A DNA stretch of 64,000 bases from Hypoxylon rubiginosum (taxonomy: Eukaryota; Ascomycota; Sordariomycetes; Xylariales; Hypoxylaceae): positions 1 to 64,000 of the forward strand of contig CADCXA010000008.1 of the NCBI GenBank assembly GCA_902806565.1, read 5' to 3'. Position 1 is the stretch's first letter, and each line of letters starts with the position of its first letter. Shown here in pieces: positions 14,175 through 27,424 of this stretch. The position numbers and the translations under genes were made by a program. A model generated the notes under the pieces. That model was not told where the DNA came from. It saw only the letters and a list, made by a program, of their open reading frames with translations, and made no database searches.

Positions 14175-14830
14175 TTAAAACAAGTAAATAAAAACTTATT
14201 AATAAATATAATTAAATTAAATAATATTAAAAAATAATAAATAAATAAAATACTTTTATTTAAAATATATTATAAATAATTATAATATTAAATATAATAA
14301 TTAAATTAAAACCTTAATTTAAAATAATATAATACGTTAAATTTTAAAAATAATATATTAATATTAAAAAAATATTATAATAATAATTTAAAATAATTAA
14401 AACTATTAGTAAAAATAATAAAATAAAAAAAATAATAAAATATAATAAATTTAATAAGTTATATATAAATAATAATAAGTTAGTTTTATTAAAAAATAAA
14501 AACTTATAATAAAAAAAAAGATAATATATAAAAAAATATTTTTTTTTTAAAATAAAAATAATATTATAATATAAATTTAAATATTTATAATTTATATATA
14601 TAATTTATATATAAATATTATTTTATTAATTTAAAAATTAAAATTAAAACTAAAATATATATAATATTTTAAATAAATATATATTAATAAAAAATAAGTT
14701 ATTTTAAAATAATTATATATATAATTTATAGATTTTTTTTTCTTTTAATTTTTTATATTTAAATATATTTATTTATTTTTAAATAACTAAGCTTAGTTTT
14801 TTTACTTATTTAAATAATATATAATAATAA
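14175..14830. repeat. Tandem duplication, unit 1 (internal sequence plus LTR)
   Basis: About 390 bp of internal sequence followed by an element-1-type LTR (14562-14830). The same combination follows immediately at 14831, so the pair is a head-to-tail duplication of about 650 bp. The internal part does not match the 3' interior of element 1, so a related family or a recombinant is likely. Confidence 0.7.
14562..14830 (+). repeat. LTR copy of element-1 family
   Basis: Full-length plus-orientation copy, from TATTATAATATAAATTT to the TAAATAATATATAATAAT end. Confidence 0.75.
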
Positions 14831-15378
14831 ATAAATAAAAGTTTATTAGTAAATATAATTAAATTAAATAATATTAAAAAATAATAAATAAATAAAATAT
14901 TTTTATTTAAAAGATATTATAAATAATTATAATATTAAATATAATAATTAAATTAAAACTTTAATTTAAAATAATATAATATATTAAATTTTAAAAATAA
15001 TATATTATTATTATAAAAATATTATAATAATAACTTAAAATAATTAAAATTATTAATAAAATTAAAAAAATTAAAAAAACGGTAAAATATAATAAGTTTA
15101 ATAAATTATATATAAATAATAATAAATTAATTTTATTAAAAAATAAAAACTTATAATAAAAAAAAATTTAATATATAAAAATATATACTTTTTTTTTTAA
15201 AATAAAATTAATATTATAATATAAATTTAAATATTTATAATTTATATATATAATTTATATATAAACGTTATTTTATTAATTTAAAAATTAAAATTAAAAT
15301 TAAAATATATATAATAATTTTAATAAATATATATTAATAAAAAATTAGTTATTTTAAAATAATTATATATATAACTTA
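14831..15378. repeat. Tandem duplication, unit 2
   Basis: Repeats 14175-14830 in the same orientation, starting from AAATAAATAAAAGTTTATTAG. Its LTR (15212 onward) is cut at about 15378 by the nested reversed LTR and resumes at about 15645-15743. Confidence 0.7.
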
Positions 15379-15743
15379 TTATTATATATTATTTAAATAA
15401 ATAAAAAAACTAAGCTTAGTTATTTAAAAATAAATAAACGTATTTAAATATAAAAAACTAAAAAAGAAAAAAATTTATAAGTTATATATATAATTACTTT
15501 AAAATAACTTATTTTTTATTAATATATATTTATTTAAAATATTATATATATTTTAGCTTTAATTTTAATCTTTAAATTAATAAAGTAACGTTTATATATA
15601 AGTTATATATATAAGTTATAAATATTTAAATTTATATTATAATATTTATAAAAACTTTTTATTTTTATTTTTTATATTTAAATATATTTATTTATTTTTA
15701 AATAATTAAGTTTAATTATTTTATTTATTTAAATAACATATAA
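15212..15743 (+). repeat. LTR of element-1 family split by a nested insertion
   Basis: The left part (15212-15378) matches the first two thirds of the LTR. The missing last third, with the poly-T run and the TTATTTATTTTTAAATAATTAAG stretch, reappears at 15645-15743 in the same orientation. The two parts are separated exactly by one reversed LTR. Confidence 0.72.
15379..15644 (-). repeat. Nested solo LTR of element-1 family, inverted
   Basis: Full-length reverse-complement copy that splits the plus-strand LTR around it. An LTR inserted into an LTR of its own family dates this insertion after the tandem duplication at 14175-15378, or at least after its right-hand unit. Confidence 0.75.
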
Positions 15744-16600
15744 TATTAATTATATAAAAGAAATTTTATTTAATAAATTAAAATTTAAAAATATAATTTA
15801 TTTTATTTTTAAAATTATATTATTTTATTATTTTTATTTTTATATTTATTATATAATAAATTTAATTATATAATAAATTTAATTATATAATAAATTTATT
15901 ATAAAAATTATAAATAATTTTTTATTAAATTATTAAAATTATAATTTATTATATTATAATTTAAATTATATATAAAATTTATAAAATATATTTAATAATA
16001 AATAAATTTTACGGCTTTTTATTAAAATATTAAAAAAACTTTTATTATATTAAAGTTTTAATTATATAAAAAATTTATAAAATAAATTAAACTTTAAATT
16101 TTTAATTAATTTATTTTATATATAATATTTAAATAAAATAATATATAAATTAATATATATATAAATTTTTTTTATTAATATTAAATTAATTAAATTATAA
16201 AAACTTTATAAAAACTTTAAATAATATTTATATTATATTAAAAAAAGAATCTTTTTTTTAATTAATAAAAAATAATATATATAAAATTATTATATAAAAT
16301 AATATATATAAAATTTTAAATTTTATATATAATTATAAAATTTAAATTTTATATTATATATTTATATTTAAATTAATTAAAGTTTAATTTTTTTATAATA
16401 TTAAATTATATATATATATAAATAAAATATAAATTTTTATTTAAATTTTTATTTTTAATATAAATTATAATATAATTTTTAATAATATTAATAAAAAAGT
16501 TTTTTATAACTTAAAATATAAAAATTTATTATAAATAATAAAATATAAAATGTAAAAATAATAAAATATAAAAATTAAAAGTAAAGTTATTTATAATAGT

Positions 16601-16812
16601 TAAAAGGCCGGAGGATTATTTCTCCGAGGCTTTTATAGCGAGCTAAAAAGTAATAATCTAGAGGCTTTCCAGCCCCGCGAATAACATAAATATCAAGATA
16701 ATAAGTATAAGGATATTAGCAAATTAATATTTGTAAAAGGCATCGTTAAGTCTCTTAAAAAGTCGGGGTTATTGTGGTGACTCCCGGTGGGGGTCGCCCT
16801 CTAGTTTTCTTA
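16601..16812. other. Isochore boundary and 3' flank of the first gene
   Basis: Base composition changes within about 20 bp at 16600 from nearly pure AT to ordinary fungal composition. At 16601-16636 there is an imperfect inverted repeat (TAAAAGGCCGGAGGA against the complement of TCTCCGAGGCTTTTA) that could form a hairpin. No gene is seen here; the downstream gene ends at 16813 on the minus strand. Confidence 0.6.
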
Positions 16813-19401
16813 TTATACACTACTTCCTATGCTTGTAAATTCCTTCTTAATCAATCCCTTGTCATCGTTATTCCCCCTTATGTCTTCCAGTGTTTTTGAC
16901 ATATTGTTTAGTAGTGATTTCACCACTTGAAGCCAGGCGTCTCCGTTCTGTTCTAGTTTTTCTAATTGTTTATCCATCTCCTGAATCGCCTCTTCCTCTA
17001 GATCTTCCTTCGGTTCCTCATTTGTATTTGATGCTCTAAGTGTTTCTGCGACTAACTTTGAAATTTCCTGATCCCTAAATAGTTTTTCTTTTTGCAGCCT
17101 CTCCTTCCGTAGTCCGATTCGGAAGTTGTTATATATTTCGAAATCGGCCTCCCGCGGTACTGCTTCGGTCACATCTGATGCGGCACTCCCGAACAATATG
17201 GACGCCGGGGTTGACTCATATGAGTCATTCTTGATGGTTCCGACAGGATTGCTCCTCCTTTTAAGTGATGAACTGTTCGGTGATTGGGGAAAGCTGGTCA
17301 AACTATGTTGATTGGATTTACCCGCAGCTGACATACTACGCTCTATGTCTCCAGTTGCTGGGTTTCTGTGTATCATAACTGGTATGGACTTCGGACGAGA
17401 CTGGGTCATTATCTTGAGCCTGTGTTTTAGTGCTGGCCTAGAAGGTTGATGACCAGTCGGCGAATATACCGTGGATTCTAGTAACGTAGACGATTCATCT
17501 TGAGGTCCAACGTCCGCGATGACCATGATGGGTGATATACCGATTTCGTTGACCGTCTCTAGAGGATCTGGATTATACGAACTGCACCCGCCGGGCCTTA
17601 TCTCCGTGTTCATAACGGGAGAGAGCACTAAATCATTGCTTTTGATTGGTAATTTTCGTGGGCAGGAAATATTTGTAAACCACCCGAGAATGGGGGAGTC
17701 ATTGGATTTGAGGTTTGCTGAAGCTGGGGTTGTCGTGTTCACAAATAGTCTGGTTGTGTCTATATCTCGTCTCTTGTACGCTTGTACCTTGGTCTTTCGT
17801 GCAATCCGCCGCTCAACGATGCTTCTTCGTGAACCTTCCTCCCGGCTTGTAGGGATCAACGTGAGCTTGTCCATAGCATTGCCACAATTTGATTTTGGTT
17901 TGCAGCTCTGCAAGGTTGACTCAATCCATGTCGAGCTCTCCGCGAGGGATGGTTGTGCTGTGATTAAATTTGAACCTGATACTGGACAGGTGTGATGGTG
18001 ACTTATCGGTACCTTGGGGAACAAGGGAGCCTCGCTCGCTGCAGAATCGCAAGGTTTCTCACCAGTAACAGGGTCCCGTATCACCAAGTTGTACGACTCG
18101 TTCGTGGCGGGCGGTGTTAAAGGTGAGCTTGCTATTGTTGGGATGTTGCTCAGTAGAGACTGCTTCATCGAGCTGGCATTGTCACTCGCCATAGAAGTAA
18201 CCGAATCACACCTAGCCTCAATTGATGCAGAAGATGTATCTGAAGATGACTGTGATTTCACATATTCTATTTCCTGAGTTGTCCCAGTCATAGCTACCGC
18301 GTTTTGCATTACAACACCCGTCGTAGCGATACTTTTTGACGTGGGTGAATCGTCACTGGGCCCGAGATGTGGAGGAACCGGATACGAGGATTGCATTACC
18401 ACCTCATCGAGGGAGGCCGGAGGTGTGCCATTATTGGAGGTAGGCGCGCGTTTGCTCGATGTGCGAGGCCGTATCCTCAGACTTGCCACACAGTCAATCC
18501 TTCTATCTGGCGAGGACGAGCCGCAGTGCATAGGCGGAGATGGGAAATCCATCGTCGCCAGCATTTTAGGAAATCCGGGCGATTCTGGCAGGAATGGATA
18601 GAAAGGGGCTGTTAGAGTCGACTGGGTGGTTGTCTTTAGGTCTGGTGATAGACCTTGATGGGAGGTAGGTGCCGGTGAATATTCCAAATTTCCTTTCGGC
18701 TTTTGCAAAGCGTCTGCATCTCCGTCGACAAGAGCGTGATCCACCGAGGTTTGCTCGTCTTGAGCTGCAAGATCACACCTGAGAGCAGTTGGCCTACCCG
18801 CCTCCCCAACCGAGTACTGTCTTAGTTGTAGGCTGTCCGAGCGAATGATAAGAGAACGTGTCCCCGATGATATGTCTGTCGTGAGAGGACAACCCCGACC
18901 TCTTCTTGACGAGGTTCTCTCTGGCCACTCTTGATGAGTGGCCGGCCGCTCCAGATGAGCGCTGGAAGACTGCGATCTGGAGCGAGAAAGGTGTTCGTAC
19001 CGGTTAGGTATGGATATTGCCACGTAATGATGCCCGTCTATCGTCTTTCCCGGTGCTGTGTTATGCGGAAGATGCGGTGTTGGCTGGACGTAAGTTTTGG
19101 CTCTCCATTCCTTCCTTAGAGACTTTATCGACCATCTCTTGGTGTCGTTTGGTCTGTAGGTACTGAGGCGGCTTTCAGAAGATATAGTAGTGCTTGAATG
19201 CGGCCCCGTCGTGCGAAGGAATTCGGCGAGTTCTCGTAAACTGTCTACGCCGGCACGCTTTCTCTCGAGGCCGCCGCCATGCAAACCATCTCCTGACGCA
19301 CTTAGAGAGTTGCCAGTGGAAACTAGCATACTAGAGGTCGACCGGGAGCGAGGGAGGTGGGCAAATTTCAATCGCCGCTCTCCTGATATAGGGGTTTCCA
19401 T
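16813..19401 (-). CDS. Serine-rich, mostly disordered protein of unknown function
   Basis: Single-exon frame of 862 residues, ATG at 19401 and TAA at 16813-16815. I do not recognise a named family. The N-terminus is basic and Ser/Arg-rich (H-L-P-R-S-R-S at about 16-22). Residues 54-67 read S-L-R-E-L-A-E-F-L-R-T-T-G-P, a short motif that recurs near the start of many uncharacterised filamentous-fungal proteins. The middle is Ser/Thr/Pro-rich low complexity. Residues about 760-850 form a charged, probably helical or coiled-coil tail. No signal peptide or membrane segment is seen. It is transcribed divergently from SEC23 across about 1.3 kb. Its stop lies only about 210 bp from the RIP-mutated block, yet the frame is intact over 862 codons, which argues that it is under selection. 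Confidence 0.75.
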   Translation of the reverse strand: METPISGERRLKFAHLPRSRSTSSMLVSTGNSLSASGDGLHGGGLERKRAGVDSLRELAEFLRTTGPHSSTTISSESRLSTYRPNDTKRWSIKSLRKEWRAKTYVQPTPHLPHNTAPGKTIDGHHYVAISIPNRYEHLSRSRSQSSSAHLERPATHQEWPERTSSRRGRGCPLTTDISSGTRSLIIRSDSLQLRQYSVGEAGRPTALRCDLAAQDEQTSVDHALVDGDADALQKPKGNLEYSPAPTSHQGLSPDLKTTTQSTLTAPFYPFLPESPGFPKMLATMDFPSPPMHCGSSSPDRRIDCVASLRIRPRTSSKRAPTSNNGTPPASLDEVVMQSSYPVPPHLGPSDDSPTSKSIATTGVVMQNAVAMTGTTQEIEYVKSQSSSDTSSASIEARCDSVTSMASDNASSMKQSLLSNIPTIASSPLTPPATNESYNLVIRDPVTGEKPCDSAASEAPLFPKVPISHHHTCPVSGSNLITAQPSLAESSTWIESTLQSCKPKSNCGNAMDKLTLIPTSREEGSRRSIVERRIARKTKVQAYKRRDIDTTRLFVNTTTPASANLKSNDSPILGWFTNISCPRKLPIKSNDLVLSPVMNTEIRPGGCSSYNPDPLETVNEIGISPIMVIADVGPQDESSTLLESTVYSPTGHQPSRPALKHRLKIMTQSRPKSIPVMIHRNPATGDIERSMSAAGKSNQHSLTSFPQSPNSSSLKRRSNPVGTIKNDSYESTPASILFGSAASDVTEAVPREADFEIYNNFRIGLRKERLQKEKLFRDQEISKLVAETLRASNTNEEPKEDLEEEAIQEMDKQLEKLEQNGDAWLQVVKSLLNNMSKTLEDIRGNNDDKGLIKKEFTSIGSSV

Positions 19402-23414
<4,013 letters not shown>

Positions 23415-24212
23415 GCGAGGTAAGGGATCGTCATGACGATGTACTAAGAATTGGGTTGCTTACCCCAAGGTAGTAGCTTTCCGGGTAGACAGCAATGATG
23501 AAGCAATGTTAAATCTAGCTACCTATTATATCAATGACTCCTCGAGATACAAGGAGCTTGTTATGTGTTCCTCAGATGGTCTTCCTCGAAACCGTTAGAA
23601 CACGATTAATGCATACATGTGGTCGGTCTATCTAAAGCTATTCAGAAGCTACTGAACTACCTCGCTATTGATAGTATGCTGCTGTCCTACGTTGGAAAGA
23701 TTGTGTCTCCTCAGCTTCTTTAATGACTGTTGTGCATAATTTTATATGTTTTATAGATTTATATATAGAAAGGAGAGTGCTAAAAAGGTATATTAAAGTA
23801 TTTGCTCACAGGCTCATTGGTAGGTGCAGTCAGGTGTCGGGAACCTTTCGTTTGCCATGGGCAGACTGGCAGCCTGGGAAGCGACGCTTGGATACATATT
23901 TAACGTACCCAGAGCCAATCAAATGCTCGCCATATCCACTTTCGACCCACCCTTACTAGCCTAGGGCTGCTTGGGACGTTTATGTGCACATGTGGCTGAT
24001 GTGGGTAGCTTAGATCAGGTACGAAATACAAACACCCCCCACCACCTAGGGTTTTGCAGCCCACAACTGATTATTCTTCGGCAGCAGCAATCTTCACCTT
24101 CTATCTTTTCCTGATTTGTAGGCGCTCGACCAAAGGCTCAGAATATCCTGCCCAAAAAGTCTTTGCACGTTCTCAACACGTTTGCCCTTCGAGACTTCAC
24201 ATTTGAGCCAAG
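23415..24212. other. Intergenic: SEC23 3' flank and RPL12 promoter
   Basis: No gene seen. A C-rich stretch and a telobox-like word lie at 24030-24060, close to the RPL12 start, and pyrimidine-rich sequence fills the last 100 bp. Confidence 0.6.
24046..24055 (+). promoter_or_regulatory. Telobox-like element upstream of RPL12
   Basis: CTAGGGTTTT, the complement of AAAACCCTAG, sits about 160 bp before the RPL12 start codon, just after a run of six C. Telobox-like words (AAACCCTA) are known in promoters of ribosomal protein and translation genes in plants, and related ACCCTA boxes occur in fission yeast. Use here is an inference from position and similarity. Confidence 0.35.
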
Positions 24213-24988
24213 ATGCGTAAGTTCTGCAATAGCCAATCCCGTTTTCCTACGTTCATCAAGCTGACAGTAACGGTAAAATGTAGCTCCCAAGTTTGACCCC
24301 AGTGAGGTTAAGGTGATGTATGTCAAGATACTATTATCGCACATGCAACCTCTTCCCGAGAAAGTTGCATCGTCTCCCGAAATGAAACTGACGGAACACT
24401 CTCTAGCCACCTTCGAGCTACTGGAGGTGAGGTCGGTGCCTCATCCGCGCTCGCCCCCAAGATCGGTCCCCTCGGTTTGTCGCCCAAGAAGGTCGGAGAA
24501 GACATCGCAAAGGCCACCGGTGACTGGGTACGCATATATCTAAACATCGTGGGAGGCTGATGTGCCCGGCTGACAATCAGTAGAAAGGTCTGCGAGTCAC
24601 CGTCAAGCTTACTATCCAGAACCGTCAAGCCGCCGTCTCAGTTGTCCCTACTGCCTCTTCTCTCATCATCAAGGCATTGAAGGAGCCGCCGCGTGACCGA
24701 AAGAAGGAGAAGAATATCAAGCACACCAAGAGCGTGCCGCTAGACGATATTATCGAGATCGCACGAACAATGCGATTCAAGTCCTTCTCCAAGGAATTGA
24801 AGGGAACTGTGAAAGAGATCTTGGGAACGGCTTTCAGCGTGGGTTGCCAGGTCGACGGAAGAAGCCCTAAGGATGTCATCGACGATATTTCGAGCGGGGA
24901 GATCGACAGTAGGTTTTACACGACGTTCTTTCCCTCCGTGCTTGCAGAGCTAGTACTGACGAAAATTGATACAGTCCCGGACGAGTAA
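24213..24988 (+). CDS. RPL12: 60S ribosomal protein uL11 (L12)
   Basis: Protein of the large-subunit GTPase-associated centre, binding 25S rRNA at the base of the P stalk. Five exons: 24213-24216, 24284-24317, 24407-24527, 24584-24908 and 24975-24988, giving 165 residues as in other fungi. The start reads [13 protein letters not shown], with the second codon split by intron 1 after only four coding bases. Conserved blocks are [33 protein letters not shown] and [12 protein letters not shown]. The C-terminus is I-P-D-E after the last intron. Four introns in a gene this small, one beside the ATG, is typical of fungal ribosomal protein genes. Confidence 0.97.
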
Positions 24989-27424
24989 AATCAGACTCGG
25001 TTGGCTGAATGAAAATGGGCTTCTTTTTTTTCCCGCTGCATCTTTCGACAGGAGTTAAGGAATGGCTTGCGATAGTCTTCGCCGACGTACTCTGAATTGA
25101 GACGATTCAACCAGTCTTTGGTCCCTAGTGATATGTGACCCGCCTCTGAATACGCCTCTGAATACGCTCTACCCTCTACCCTCTACCCTCTTGAACCCTT
25201 GCCTACACTCAGAAATAAACCTATTGCACCATGGTCTATTTCTATTTCGTGTCAAGGAAAATCGAAACGAGACCAACTACTCACCGCGGCATCCTTGCTG
25301 TAATGCGTGGATGCTGAGGTCCATCTTTATTAGGTCAACATACGGATAGGTGATACCATGCTCTGCTCAGGAGAGACTGCAGGAGGTTTGGTGTATACCC
25401 AGGTACTGTTGAGAAGTTCCATTATAGGGACAACCCTCCCCCCAATCCAGCCTTCAACACAGATAATAAATGAATATTACAGTAGTGCTTATGTAACGCC
25501 TGTTGAGGTAACGATATGCTAGGTATGTGGTTTTGTCCCATTGTTCAGCTACTCACTTGTTCACATCTGGTTGCATTCCGCGCGTCGCCTCCACCCAAAA
25601 GGGATTGGCTACAGACTGTCAGCATACTTAACGCATGTATATAGAGGTATATATACATACCATATATCTATGTATACCTAAGTACATAGTATATATTCCA
25701 GTAAGAATATAATGAATGTGTAGTCTCCGTTGTCTGCTATCGCTATGAACTAGTTTATACCTAGGTAATTACGAGCTCTCTTAGAGCTCTCCTGGGGATA
25801 ATATTTGACACCAGATGCATATATTCCGCAAAGAACATGCGCAAAAGTACGGCATGGTACCTCCGTAAGCTGGCACATGTGGTCTGAGGACACATGCGCC
25901 CTTTCATGGTAAGCTACCTGGCTACCTGGCAAGTATCTGGACTTCCAGGGATCATAAAGGCGCTGAAATTGAAGGCGAATCCATCCGGACTTACATCCAT
26001 AATATTGCCTACATGTATGTGTGGTGTGCGCGAGGCGAAGTATCTACGCATTCCAAAGTTCGTGTCCGTTTCTTTCTATCATATGTAGATACATACATCT
26101 AATATAATTCTAGAGTTGTGTGTGTACATATTACGGATAGGCAACCTCGAGTGCGCGCATTCATCTTCTCACCGACACGACCCATTTTCGAGTGGCTTAC
26201 AAGGTGTGGCGGCTTTTTCTTTCTTTTTTTAATACAGCATGCATCATCACACCTGACAGCTTGTAAGATTACCGCCCGCGCAACTTGATACCCTTGACAA
26301 CTTACCTGGGCACTGGTACGCTAAAATACCGCCAGGACTAAGTATATATATATAACCTGTATATGTAAGTCTATGCATAAGAAAGAAAGAAGGGGGGGAA
26401 AACTATATATATTATATAATATGCATATATTTTGTATACATGAAGATCTATTAAATATCAGATAAATGTTTATTGTAATATGGCACATAATACAAGGTTG
26501 GTACCTGCTACCTAGTGGGTACATACATACATATGTAGCTACTGTGTGGTGGGTAGGCTTGTAGGGCAGGTTAACTGCCTTACAGTTACCACCTAAACCC
26601 CTCCCCCCCTGCCAAAGAAATATGACAGGACCAGATGGAGACCAACGTGAACCAAAAATCAATTTAGACTCAGCCCCCCTACGTACAACCTGCAACTCTC
26701 GACTCTGCACTAGCCGACTAGGTAGTTCTTCGACCCTCATAATCTCACACTCAGACACTCCGACACTCTCCTCTACATACATACTTGCATCCCAAGTACA
26801 CCCTCACCCAATATACCCTCGACATGACTTGACATGACATGCTTTGTTAACCGTCACCTTGAGCGTCATTTGCAGGTACCTTATCCTTTGCCTCTCCAAT
26901 TCGAGCCGACTCCCTTCGCTAATATCCTAGCCTCGAAGTTTGATACTCGCGTTCCTCTTTTGCGGCTTGATTTTCCTCCCTCTACCTCACACACACACAC
27001 ACTCTCTCTCTCCTTCCCTGCCTCGCCTACGTCCTTGCACCTGGCTGGCTCCGGAGCTTTGCCGTCGTGCGAGGCAGATCAGAGGGTGAGGGATCAATAA
27101 CCCATTTGCAGATTGGAGCGGCCCCTGCCACAACGACTATCTCGACCGTAACGGCCACGGCCACGGCCACGATTACGACTACCGACTTGCCCTGACCTAC
27201 ACTTCGAATGGCGGCTTCGGATTAGCCTCGCTAACCAAGATACCTTCACGTATTTTCGTGACGCCAGTACGAAGTCCAAGTACATTCCAAATGCATAGTA
27301 GTTAGCTACATTTGGCCGTGCTCTGATTAGCAGGCTATAATGAGAGCGGCTACCGACCCAGGCCTTGATACACCCTCTTTCTAGCCTTGGTTTCTTTTTT
27401 TCCCTTCTCTTTTTTTCTTGCCCG
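24989..27424. other. Intergenic region between RPL12 and OGT
   Basis: About 2.4 kb without a convincing gene. A short direct repeat of CCTCTGAATACG and CTACCCTCT words lies at 25140-25190. AT-rich microsatellite-like DNA fills 25620-25700 and 26340-26480, and one TACCTAGGTA palindrome is at 25758-25767. At 26980-27020 there is a CA/CT dinucleotide run, and at 27130-27180 a GGCCAC/GACC-rich stretch. The last several hundred bases are pyrimidine-rich and probably include the OGT promoter and leader. Frames of up to about 150 codons here look random (low complexity, no family resemblance). Confidence 0.55.

Larger units (their letters stand above)
1..16600. other. AT-rich isochore of RIP-mutated retrotransposons
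   Basis: Almost only A and T, with isolated G or C, no open frame of useful length and no recognisable host gene. Remnants of retrotransposon proteins can be read through it. Their in-frame stops are mostly TAA where family alignment expects CAA (Gln), and Asp codons read as Asn (GAT to AAT). This is the C-to-T and G-to-A pattern of fungal repeat-induced point mutation. The block is built from at least two Ty3-type elements plus extra LTR copies and internal fragments. It may be pericentromeric, subtelomeric or a dispersed AT isochore; no telomere repeat is seen at position 1, so this cannot be decided here. Confidence 0.93.

Noticed and set aside
1..16600. Mitochondrial DNA insertion as the cause of the AT-rich block
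   Set aside because: Ty3 pol motifs, LTR pairs and RIP-type stops explain it; no mitochondrial gene or tRNA was recognised.
26321..26782. Minus-strand frame of about 150 codons between RPL12 and OGT
   Set aside because: Composition follows AT microsatellites and polypyrimidine DNA; no conserved motif.
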